Assembly: GCA_954871525.1 (NCBI GenBank)
Contig: OX940865.1
Span: 22,614,420 to 22,678,419 of the forward strand
Source: Parietaria judaica
Lineage: Eukaryota > Streptophyta > Magnoliopsida > Rosales > Urticaceae
Length of the DNA: 64,000 nucleotides
Reading direction: 5' to 3'
Each line of letters starts with the position of its first letter. Positions within the stretch are counted from its first letter, which is position 1. Made by a program: the position numbers and the translations under genes. The notes beneath the pieces are model-generated. The model did no database searches. It was not told the DNA's origin and saw nothing but the letters and a program-made list of their open reading frames with translations. Shown here piece by piece: positions 47,801-57,614 of this stretch.

Positions 47801-48082
47801 TCTCCGCGAGTTCCTCCACGGCCGCGGCCAACAGGATCGCAAGTAAAAAATCATGAAAATTGGTTTATATCTTCATTTTTGGGAATCAAATACTAGTTTA
47901 ACTATGTAATCGGTTCAATTGGGTAAAAGGAACACAGTTTCAGACACACACAATCAACGAAAGAAAACCTACATGATTATAAGCAAATGAAATCAGAAAG
48001 AGTGTAGTTTCCATTTCCATCAGAGGGAAGGAGAGAGAGAGAGAGACCTGAGAGGAAGAGAAGCGCGACGAAGAGCCCACAT
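44809..48082 (-). CDS. PPR596: PPR596-like mitochondrial pentatricopeptide repeat protein (copy A)
   Basis: There are three exons: 48048-48082, 46708-47296 and 44809-46056, giving 623 residues. Exon 1 is only 35 nt ([11 protein letters not shown] plus AG) and ends at AG|GT in phase 2. Exon 2 ends ...KALQ in phase 0. Exon 3 begins FSEWLE and ends DFLD. The N-terminus is an Arg-rich mitochondrial presequence containing RRGLSSQTGAES. An acidic region (about residues 85-150) follows, then the conserved block KWVEEGKEVNREEISLTMLD. About ten P-type PPR motifs fill exon 3. This layout and many words match Arabidopsis At1g80270 (PPR596, 596 residues), which affects editing efficiency of mitochondrial rps3 RNA. 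RNA binding in mitochondria is inferred from that. A telo-box lies about 70 bp upstream. Confidence 0.93.
47525..47860. repeat. GC-rich internal repeat within intron 1 of PPR copy A
   Basis: Two related GC-rich pieces (GAGCTTCCGCAGCCTAAGCCACGA near 47593, shown in short; and GAGCTTCCGCGGCCTCAGCC near 47738) plus CGCGAGTTCCT palindromic pieces lie in the intron. The 109-codon open frame here is a composition effect. The origin is unknown, and the sequence is absent from intron 1 of copy B and of the S7 gene. Confidence 0.5.
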
Positions 48083-48149
48083 GGTGGCGAAATGGAGAGC
48101 TTGGAGTGAGTGAGGTATGGCGATGGCGAAAACCCTCGCTGTCTTTCTT

Positions 48150-48158
48150 AAACCCTAA
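48150..48158 (-). promoter_or_regulatory. Telo-box upstream of PPR copy A
   Basis: AAACCCTAA (plus strand) lies 68 bp before the start codon. Telo-boxes are common in plant promoters of translation-related genes. The same motif lies at a like position before the S7 gene and copy B. Confidence 0.55.
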
Positions 48159-48554
48159 CACTCTGGAACTGAATGGATTCGATTATCCTTTGTTTCCGAA
48201 GAAAATATTAATATACCAAAAATGGCCCTTCAGTTTTGCTTGTTGGTCAGCTTTGCCCTATAAAAAATTATAACTTTTGCGAATGAATCAATTTACATTT
48301 TACATGACTCTGTATTATTTTTCATTCAATTATCTTTTGAAAAAAAAAATTATATTTTATATGTAAAGTAAAATTCTATTTTACCTAGTAACTTATCAAA
48401 GAAAATTAAATCATGACACTTGTTTTTAAAGATTGTAAATTTAAGTTCATAATGGAGTCCAAAATTCAAGACTTGTCTGTAAATTTAAAGTGAATCCTCG
48501 ATGCATTGCCTTAATTTTGCGAGTTTTCAACATTCTTAAATTTAGGAATATTAC

Positions 48555-48779
48555 TGGCATAAATACTAGATTTGCTTAAAAAATTAACGTTAAATACTCA
48601 CTTTTTGTTTTAGTCGGACAAAATACCAATATCCTCCTCTCACGTTATAGAAATGTACCAAACAATCCCGGAAAAAGTAAATATCTACAACATTGGAGAA
48701 AAATGCTGAAATTTTGTCCGGCTAAAACAAAGAATGAGTAATTAACATTAATTTTTCTCACTTATAATATTTGCGCCAC
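48555..48779. mobile_element. Short inverted-repeat MITE
   Basis: The left arm (GGCATAAATACTAGATTTG ... TTTTGTTTTAGTCGGACAAA) and the right arm are inverted copies with substitutions over about 70 bp. It has no coding capacity. Confidence 0.55.
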
Positions 48780-49074
48780 GACGAATAACCCTTAAATTTA
48801 ATAACTAATTTAGACTGGCCTATTTGTTGTGTGCAGGCCTTTCTTTGTGTTGCGCATGAGATAGAACTTGCACTTATAACATTTCCTACCCATATGAATG
48901 GTTTTGCTTGTGTCAAAATGAAATTTTTCTCAATGTAACAACTAATTTGAGTAAAAACATTCTCAAACATAACATCCAATTCACATTCAATTAATTTCTC
49001 GAAAGAAATCAAAATTCAGAATTGGATACAAATCTTAAAATCAAAACCCCAATTTTGGCTTGAAATACAATGAA

Positions 49075-49262
49075 GATTCTAACAGCCCGATTTATTCAAA
49101 CTCAAAACAAACCCAGCCAATCCTCCTTCTTAAGCCGTTTCTTCGACATCTGAAAATGTTAAGAAAAGTAATTATCAGAAATTCATTGTCTCATCAAAGC
49201 ACAAATACTGCGTCTTGACTCACCGACCCATACCAGACCCGAGACCCGGCTCTTCACCGGTA
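49075..49262 (-). other. Exon-like scraps downstream of the S7 gene
   Basis: On the minus strand, GTATGGGTCG is followed by a donor GTGAGT (about 49224). A TTTTCAG acceptor near 49153 precedes a 15-codon open piece reading MSKKRLKKEDWLGLF and a stop. Splice-like signals are good, but no gene was recognised. It may be the end of an unidentified small gene or part of the S7 3' UTR. Confidence 0.25.
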
Positions 49263-49654
49263 TGATATAATAGATACAGGATTGCAAAGAAAAACGAAAC
49301 TTTGGCAAGATGTTGGTGATTCTGGTGAAACTTGAAAGAATGATTTATACAATTTAGTCATGTTAATATCGTAAATATGGAATTCCATTTCCATATTTTT
49401 AATTCCAGGACAGAATCCGGAGTTCTGATTGCGTTTTGTTTTCCTGAATAACCTCCAATATCGGGATTGAAAAAAAAATCCCAGAACTAGAGATGTCAAA
49501 ATAGTTGATTTTTAGACTATTTTGTGTATTTTTGTAGAAACCGATAACATATCGCTAAGATACCAGGATTAAGAAATATATATAAGCAAAATAAAAACCA
49601 TACCTTACTGAATTATAGGAAAGATCAACTAAGCGATTCTGACGTGGTATCAAT

Positions 49655-51130
49655 CTACCACCATCTGAAATGCGCAAAACTTCGGTTATCCGCCGCAAGT
49701 TTATGAATGTTATCCCTTTTCTTGCGGGCGAAGCCTCTCTTTCTAGAAGCGTCCAGAAGCTCATCAACCAAACACTTCTCCAAGCTCACCTTGTAACTGC
49801 CACGTCGCCTCGAGGCTGCATCGAGGATCCAACGGATCGCTAGCGTTTCTTGACGATCCCGATCCACAATCCCGGGAACGTCATAAACAGAACCGGCGAC
49901 CCCGACTTTCTCCACTTCGCACACCGGTTTCACGTTCTCCACGGCGTCGACAAGAACGTCAAGAACGTTTCGCTCGGCCCGAGCCAAACGGTGGAAAGTT
50001 TCGTAAGCAATGGCCCTGGTTCTCGTTCGTTTTCCTTGTTTCATCCGGAAGTTGACCAATTTCTTGATCAGTTTACCGGCGGAAGCGTTCTTCGTCGTGG
50101 CATCATCCTCTTTGATCTCTTCTAACTTCTCCGACGGCTGGGAAGATTCACCAGCAAACGATGAGAGACTACGTTTGACCGGAACCAGCTCTGAATTTGA
50201 AAACAGAACACTAGAAGCCTCAATGCTAAATCCTTGGTACCTAAAAAAAAGAAAAGAAAAAACAATTAGTAATGGGCTAATGGCTACATCGAGTCAGAAT
50301 AGGACATGAAAAAATACATTTACAACGCTATATTACAACCCAAAAATCGTTCTCGTTACGTGAATTATCGCCAAATCTTTCACCGAGCCAATCTCCCCTC
50401 TTAAGAGAGAGATTGAACTTGTGAATGAGTATTGACTAACTCTTTCATTACCTCGACCTCTCTCAAGTAAAGCAAAATGATTACTACCTAATTAGCCGGA
50501 ACGGAACCCGACACGACCAAAATAAACCCCTAAAACATAATTCAATACTCTTAACTATTCCTACGAGACACTATTTATAAGCAGAGTTGATTTGGCGTCC
50601 GAAAAATGTAATTCGCGTATCATGACGGGAATCATGGCAGCGAAAACAAGAAACACACAAAGCGCTTATCTTTAACATTTGGTGATTTTGAAGTCGGTCT
50701 CAGTGCCCATCACTCGGTCGGTCCGATACATTTTTCGCCTGTGAACGGTTTCATCGGAGTGCGGAAAAATATCCTATTTCTTATTAAATGTAAGTCCTTG
50801 CAAGTAGTTTACACATTCATTCGTAAAAAGCTGATACTGGGTTTCGTTTAAGCTTAAACTCTGAGTACTTCCGATCAATTTCGGACGATGTAGAGCTTCC
50901 ACAGAAATTCAACGGAAGCGAAAACGATGAAATCGATCATAAACCAGACTTGCAAGGAAACCATGAACAATCTCATCAATGGAAAACAAGCTTTACCAAA
51001 ATCGAAACCCTAGAATCGAACAGCAGAAAGGGAAGAGAGCCTGAATTCGATTGCTTTCGATTTCATTACATGAGGGAGAGAGAGATGGAAGTCACCTGAA
51101 GGCAAGAGAAGCACGACGAAGAGCCCACAT
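49655..51130 (-). CDS. RPS7: Nuclear-encoded mitochondrial ribosomal protein S7 with PPR596-derived presequence
   Basis: There are two exons: 51096-51130 (35 nt, [11 protein letters not shown] plus AG, phase 2) and 49655-50240, giving 206 residues. From residue 68 ([11 protein letters not shown]) to the end ([10 protein letters not shown]) the protein is uS7 of plant-mitochondrial type: [33 protein letters not shown] and [17 protein letters not shown]. It belongs in the mitochondrial small subunit, binding the 3' domain of 18S (16S-like) rRNA. In many plants rps7 is mitochondrial. Here it is nuclear, with an intron. Residues 1-67 are a presequence whose first exon matches PPR596 copies A and B almost base for base. 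[11 protein letters not shown] (35-45) recalls PPR596's RGLSSQ-GAES. A telo-box lies about 79 bp upstream. The reading frame is intact and looks functional. Confidence 0.93.
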
Positions 51131-51208
51131 GATGGTAATCGGATAAGATCGGAAGATTTAACAGTAGGAATGAGAGACCACCATTGACGCACCTCTGGTT
51201 TTACCTTT

Positions 51209-51217
51209 AAACCCTAA
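51209..51217 (-). promoter_or_regulatory. Telo-box upstream of the S7 gene
   Basis: AAACCCTAA (plus strand) lies 79 bp before the ATG, in the same orientation and nearly the same spacing as before PPR copy A. This is consistent with a promoter copied with exon 1. Confidence 0.55.
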
Positions 51218-51740
51218 CTCAATCCCATTTGGGACGATCTGTCATTACTTAAAAGAATTAGGGATAGTTGCGGCAAAAGTAACTAAGGTTATTCAGTGCA
51301 TTTCTTCACCAAATTGTAAATTGAACTGATTAAAAATCTAAAGACAGTGAAATTTTGCGTGTTCTGATATAGTAGGCAAAACGTGCTCTACCATGTAAAA
51401 ATGAAGAGACAATAAGTCAACCTTGTCGCCACATAGTCAACACATACAAAAACGTGACCAATAGAAGCGAAAACACAGTCAAATCATATATAGCCACATT
51501 AAATTTCACAGTAGAAAATTTATATAAAAAATTAGAACTTCTACCACCAAAAAATTAGATAGAGAATATCCATATTTTTGTATTCCTATGGAAAACAATC
51601 ATCTTTAAATAAAAACAAGATATTAATAGTAAGTTTTCCCTTCAAAGAAAGTCCACTCAACAATGGTGGACAAAGCATTTCCAACATTTTAAAACATTAA
51701 GAAATCTTCAGAATCTCACAATCTTACGGAAAACATTCTT

Positions 51741-54700
51741 TCAATCAAGAAAATCCATTTCCTCCACCTTCCGGAACGCGTCGACCCGAGCCAACATGCC
51801 CACCATGTCCTTGTTCGGGAAAATATTATCTGCCTTCATCCTCTCCCTCATCCCGTACGCCGGCGACTTCGCGTTCATGTATGCCATAACGAGCGACCGA
51901 AACTGATTAAACCGAGCACGGTACCCCACTTGTCTCATCATCAAGAAGATCTTCTCGGTGTTGTGAATGTCGCCTTTCTTTGAATACCGATCCATCAAAG
52001 TCATGTATGACCGGAACAGAATTGGCCGAGAGAGATTCTCCTTAGAAGCCTTTTTCAAAACCGCCTCGGCTTTTTCCAGCTCGCCCGACTCCACGAAAAG
52101 CCTTACGAGCGAATCCCAGGCCAAAGCGCCGACTCTGCAACCGCTTCCGATCATGCGCTTTGCGAGATTCTTCCCCTTTTCAAGCATCTTGTTATCGGCA
52201 TAGACTTGGAGGAGCGAGTTGTAGTGTAGCGATGTGGGACTTGATCTCACGTTGTTTAGCATCTCTTCGAAAATTGTTTCGGCATCTTCGATATCTTTCA
52301 GCTTTCCGAAAGCTGCAACCGCAGATAAGAACTCCCGGCCACGGGGGTTATTGGCCTTGCAGTGATTCCAAACCCTACGCACTTCGTCGGCTTGGCCGAG
52401 CTCAGCATAGAGTCCGAGTAACTTACCTGCAAAACAGCAATGGAGATAGTAAAGTCAATGAAAATGTTTAAATTTTAATAAATTTTGTTTCCAACTTATT
52501 TAATTATAGTAAAAAAATATTTGTAAATGAGGTCAAACCGTGACTGGAAATCGCAAGGGTATTTTAGTCCTGGTTCTGCTTGCCCAGGATTTCCAAATTT
52601 GATACCGGTTTTGTGAAAACCAATTACTTAACGGTTTTCAATAAATAAAATAAAAGGAGAATTAAGGAATAAACTCCAAATTACATTTGCTAAATCAAAA
52701 TTTCACGAAATATCCTAATCAAGTTCTCAAAACATTGAATCAAACATAAATTGATAACCCTATATTTATATTTAAAAACAAAAGTGTGATCATAAAACCA
52801 CGACTGTAAATACGACTTTCTGATTTGTAAAAACCACTCCGAGTCCCAGTTTATAATTTTCTATCCCGAAGTACCAGTTTATAAACCAGTACTTGAAGAC
52901 TGTACTCAAACCGGGAGCCGGTAAAAATATTTCAAAATGTAAACCAATAATAATACTGATTAAGTTAGAGAAAATCAAGAGAAAAAGTGGAAATTAGTTT
53001 CAATTTCTCCACGTTTTTCAATGAGCATCAACTCTCTTCTTCCCTAATTGATTTAGAATAAAAGCGACCCGCATATGTTCTTGCTAGTTCGAGAAACTTA
53101 CCTGTAATCTGGCGATTCTCTTTCAAGTTGCCTCCTTCCATATCCTTGAGAAGCGCTTCAGCTTTCTCCTTCATCCCCGCAAAAACATAGTGACTGGCCA
53201 CGATCGACTTAACGTGTATATCCTCTTCAATGCCTTCCGTTTTCATCGTTTTCAAAATCGCTTCCATGCCCTCTATGTCGTTGGATCTTCCCTTTGTGTC
53301 GATCAGTATTTTGTACGTGAAAAGCGAGGGCTTCAGATTCTCCTTCTCCATCAACAACAGAACGTCCGGGATTTTCTTCTTGTCAACCCTTTTGTACAGA
53401 AGAAGCAACTGGTTGCAAGTGAAAACGGAGACCGGAAATTCGAGATCTTTCATTTTGTTGAACATTTCTTCAGCTTTTACCAAATTATCGGCCTGAACCC
53501 AATTGGCCAAAAGAGTCCGATAAACCAATTCGCCTCTGAATGGCTTTGAGATCCTATCTACGTACATTTCCGCCGCACGAAGGCCACGCACTTTAGAGAT
53601 CAAGTCGACGTGCGAAGCATAGTCTCGTTCAGCAAATTCAATGTGCTTACTCTCTTCCAACCATTCCGAGAACTGCAAAGCCAACACAATATTTATGATT
53701 ACTATTAACGCATTATATGGCGTAAATATAATATTGCAAAATGTGTTTTTAAAGCAAGATAATGATAAAAATAATAATAATGCATTTTACACTAATGTGA
53801 AAATAGGGATGTGTAGCTGAAAAATTGTTCCTTTCGAATTCAGATCATGAGGATCAATACAAACTAAGATTCTTAATTGACAAATAAAAAACAAAAAAAT
53901 ATTAAATTAATATTTATATAATTATATTTGGTAGTTTACATATTTTTAAAACGAAATACGTATACTGAAAAAAAAAACATAATTATATACCAAACTCTTT
54001 CAAAAAAAAATTTCTTTTGAGAACCAATCAAACAAAACATTGTAACATGTAGAAACTCAAAATCTTCGCAACAGCTACAAAAACGGAAAATCAAAGACAA
54101 AAATTGACAGAGTTATGTATAAAAAGGGCCCAGTTCTCTGTTTCTACCTCAGTTTCAAACAATACAGTGAAATTTCAAACTAAAACCCGCTTATAAGCTA
54201 AAATAGCTGTAATTGGGATAGTAACAAAAAAACGGAATGAACAAGATAAATTTGCCTAAAAAATTTGGATACGAGGAATAATCACCTGTAACGCACGTCC
54301 ATACATCCTCAACCTACGAAGATTAAGCATCGCGGCGTAAATCAATGGACGGTCCAATTTTTTTCCTTCTTCGACCCATTTTTTAAGAACATCTTTGATG
54401 GATAGACCTTGAGAAGCTATCATCTCATCAACCAACCCAATAGAAATCCTCTTCTTGGTAGGCGATTTCGGTACCAAATCCACGTCAGCGTCCAATATCT
54501 CAAACTCGGTTTTAGAGGTCTCGCCATCATCAAGATCAACTTCACATAAATCCTCATCTTCACTTCCATCTTCGGAACCGCTTTCTCGAACAGCCATTTT
54601 CTTATCGGTAATTTCATTGTCAGATGATTCGTCCGACTGTGAGTCATTGTCTTCTTCTCCGGCTTTGCTTTTACTTGCACCAGCCCGAGAAGCAAAGCCG

Positions 54701-55576
54701 TGGCTAGAGATAAAGAGGTTTAAGGAAGTGTGCTTTCGGCAATAGTGTCCTTGGGAACAAGGACAAATGTCGGGAAATTCCGAGACTCCGGTGTGGGCAT
54801 GTGATGGTTGGTCCAAATCACGAAGAGAGGCAGTAAAGCCTTGGATGCGAAGTCCTCGATTCCTAATGATATAAAAAAAATGGAGTATCAATACAACAAG
54901 AAACCAAGAAATAAATAAAAAATGAATAAAAAGTAAGAATTTCGTCGCAGCTAAATTCATCTCGACTTAATACAGCAAAACAACTATAACAAGAACCCCG
55001 GTTTTGGCATTCATAGTTTAAGACTAAAACAGCAAAAGATATTATTATTACTATAGAACTTCGATCCGGTCCGGCCATTGAAATAGTTCATGACATAATC
55101 CAGCAAGTAATACAATCCAACTTAGATTTGACCATCAAAGTATAAACATACTTCAGTAAAAACTTCAAATTGAATTAATTCAGCAGAACTCGATAACGAA
55201 ATCCCCGATTTCAGCATTCGAGTGATCCCAGATGAATTGTAAAACACAAAAAGACCTTGATTCCGCGTTGCAATATTCCGAGAAAAAAAGTTCATAATGA
55301 GTCAGTGTAGCAAATAGTAATATATATATATATATAATTATATATACACACACAATTGATTCAAGTCAATACCAACCAACAATTTCAGAGTGCAGCAACA
55401 AATATTTTCTCCATAAACTCTCAACGAACTGTCTTGAATACTCGGACATAGCAAAAATTAGGGATTCATAAGAAACCTCAAGCAAAACTGAGCCATTTCT
55501 TCAGCTGAAACACAGCGAAAGGAGTGAGAGTGAAGAGGTACCTGAGAGGAAGAGAGGCTCGACGAAGAGCCCACAT
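51741..55576 (-). CDS. PPR596: PPR596-like mitochondrial pentatricopeptide repeat protein (copy B)
   Basis: There are four exons: 55542-55576, 54286-54862, 53102-53672 and 51741-52426, giving 622 residues. Exon 1 is the same 35-nt piece ([11 protein letters not shown] plus AG) as in copy A. Exon 2 holds the rest of the presequence (SHGFASRAGAS), an acidic stretch and KKWVEEGKKLDRPLIYAAML, ending RALQ. Exons 3 and 4 carry P-type PPR motifs such as FTYKILIDTKGRSNDIEGME and end EEMDFLD. It differs from copy A by a 675-bp phase-1 intron (52427-53101) that splits ENRQITG from KLLGLYAELG. Copy A is uninterrupted there. The protein is as close by eye to Arabidopsis PPR596 as copy A is. A mitochondrial RNA-binding role is inferred. 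Confidence 0.92.
52427..53101 (-). other. Intron unique to PPR copy B
   Basis: The intron begins GTAAGTTTCTCGAACT and exon 4, just after the acceptor AG, begins GTAAGTTACTCGGACT. That is 14 of 16 identical bases, each preceded by AG. It is AT-rich and has no open reading frame beyond short ones. Confidence 0.8.
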
Positions 55577-55694
55577 GGCGATACGAGAGCTGAACCAGAA
55601 GCTCCGAGCAAGCAGAAATGGCGGAGAAGATTCAAGTGTTTGCTTGCTTTGCTCGTGAAAGCTTCGAAGCTAAAACCCCTCTGATATCTTCCTT

Positions 55695-55703
55695 AAACCC
55701 TAG
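55695..55703 (-). promoter_or_regulatory. Telo-box upstream of PPR copy B
   Basis: AAACCCTAG (plus strand) lies about 119 bp before the ATG, within the context CTTAAACCCTA also found before copy A. Confidence 0.5.
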
Positions 55704-56229
55704 ACAGCTGAGATTTCCTTTTATTTTCACTTTGCCCCCTTCTTCTTACACCTCTTTGCGTTTACACCCCAGCTTATTCATTAATTAAAGGGATAATTCA
55801 GGTAAAAGTAGCCAAGTTGTAATCAATTGGAAAGAGATGAACGAACTTCTCAAACAATATAAAGTGTGTATCCGTATAATTTCGTGCAAATGTTATCTCT
55901 CCCGTTGTTTTCGTCACATGTCGGCCTCTTTCTTATTTTTCACTTTACTTTTTAATTACGTGTATTTGATGAATGTAAAGCCAAAACAGACTACAATGCC
56001 CAGACAAAGAGACAAAATATTCGGCGAAAATTTAACCGCACATCTATTGTTTCAAAAATTTAGGTACTTCGGCCGCTAGAAAACGAGCTTGAGTACTCTC
56101 TTGACTTCTCTAGTTGGCTAAAATTTTGATACTTTTACGTCTTTAATTAAACAATAAAAATTAAATTTCTTTTATTTACATTTTAGTTTAGAGATTATTG
56201 CAATTATCTGAAAATAAATGACGAGTGTT

Positions 56230-56368
56230 AGTGGGTCCCATCTTCGAATCAGAGCTCTCTCTCTCCTTCCATGGCGCTCTAAGCTTCAGACTCTCTGCCT
56301 CTCAATTCTCGGAGCTCTCTTCTCGCTTTCTCTTCCTACATTTCTTTCAGCGATTCTCTCGGGTCGTG
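56230..56368 (+). other. Probable 5' UTR exon of the FAR1-domain gene
   Basis: A CT-rich leader (CTCTCTCTCCTTCC and following) ends at GGGTCGTG|GTAAGCC. It would splice to TTTGTAAG|GTTGGGAG at 56964, 25 nt before the start codon. The intervening 595 bp would be a 5' UTR intron. The space between this and PPR copy B (55577-56229) is a bidirectional promoter region. Confidence 0.5.
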
Positions 56369-56988
56369 GTAAGCCTAATTTCTGAGGAACAGTGACACTG
56401 AAAAGTCTTGAATCTTCACGTAGGTTTCTGAATTACGAAAAATGTGGTCAATATCTTTGAATTATACTGGTTTTGATGATCACATAAGTCTTGATCGTTC
56501 GTAATTGATGATCTTCTGCAGAATTCAGCATCTTCTCGTATTGATTCGGTTTAAATGTCTTGAACTATAGTCTCTCTCGTTAGTTCAATGTTCTAAGTTA
56601 AGAATACTCACAATTTCGTTAGAAATTATACAATATGATTAGTATAATCTATGCCACGGTCAGGGACGGGCCCAAGATACCGATTCCGGGGGCCAAAAAT
56701 CCTGAATTGAAAAAAGTACGAAATTTCGGGTGAATTTTGAACTTTTTTAGAACATTTGGAAGGGACTTCTGCCCCTGCTTTTCCGAATAATTTGGCTAAA
56801 TTAGTTTCGGTAATTGTGGCTGGAAATTTAGCTCCGAAAGCAAGTCGGGTTATCGGGTCTATTTTTTATCGTTTCAAAGGAGAATATCGAGTTTGAGAAG
56901 CCACAAAGAACCGTTTTGCTAGCGGAAATTCGATAACTAACGTATTGTTCTTTATTTTGTAAGGTTGGGAGATGATTCTGGTTTGACC

Positions 56989-57528
56989 ATGGAAGAAAAT
57001 CATGTTGAAATGTCTTCTGGCCACGAGAAACATGAAGATGACAAAGTAGACGATCGTCGGTTGAAAACATTATATGGTGAAGAAACCGGTCTGCCGACTG
57101 AAGGAATGGCCTTCACATCCGAAGAGGATGTTCGGGAGTATTATGCGAAGTACGCTCAAAACGCGGGATTTGGAATTTACAGAAGAAGCTCAAGATGTGG
57201 AGAAGACGGAAAAGTTAAGTACTTCACGCTTGCTTGTTCTAACGCCGGTAAAGTACGCCCCACAAATGCGAAAAACGGAATCCCAAAGAGGCAATCTGCA
57301 AAAACGAATTGCCAAGCCAAGATCAACGTTGCTGTGGAATCTGAGGTACGGGTTTATGTTTGCCACGTCGTTCTTGAGCATAACCATGAATTGAATCCGG
57401 GAATGGTGCAACGGAACATACGCAAGAAAGTTTGGAGCCCTCGGATTCAGAGAAAACGGGAGAAGAAAAAGAATTTGAGCTCAGGTGAGAATCGGGATTA
57501 CGATTTCACTGAAAGGCGAACGGTTTGA
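56989..57528 (+). CDS. Short FAR1-type DNA-binding-domain protein (FRS5-like), possibly 5' part of a fusion
   Basis: The unspliced frame encodes 179 residues from MEENHVEMSS. The FAR1 domain spans about residues 40-135: GMAFTSEEDVREYYAKYAQN, GFGIYRRSSR, then the zinc ligands Cys83 (TLAC), Cys108 (KTNC) and His131/His133 (EHNH). A basic tail (RNIRKKVWSP, QRKREKKKN, 142-162) looks like a nuclear localisation signal. FAR1 domains come from Mutator-like transposases and bind DNA. Here the transposase core and SWIM finger are missing, as in FRS-related short proteins. After residue 165 a donor AG|GTGAGA (57484/57485) could splice to CAG|CAG at 57611/57614 and enter the RPI-like frame in phase. The last 14 residues up to the TGA would then be retained intron. 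Confidence 0.85.
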   Translation: MEENHVEMSSGHEKHEDDKVDDRRLKTLYGEETGLPTEGMAFTSEEDVREYYAKYAQNAGFGIYRRSSRCGEDGKVKYFTLACSNAGKVRPTNAKNGIPKRQSAKTNCQAKINVAVESEVRVYVCHVVLEHNHELNPGMVQRNIRKKVWSPRIQRKREKKKNLSSGENRDYDFTERRTV

Positions 57529-57614
57529 TTAGAGTTGAATTCTGGAAAGTTCAGAGGCGTGCTTTTGCTTTGTTTTTCTCTATGGCTTTGTGATCGTAAT
57601 GGATTCCACAGCAG
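57485..57614 (+). other. Candidate intron linking the FAR1 and RPI frames
   Basis: The donor CTCAG|GTGAGA, a long T-rich tract (GCTTTTGCTTTGTTTTTCTC) and a tandem CAGCAG acceptor bound 127 or 130 nt. Both acceptors give phase 1, matching the donor and the RPI reading frame. It contains the FAR1 stop codon and the putative RPI start codon. Confidence 0.5.
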
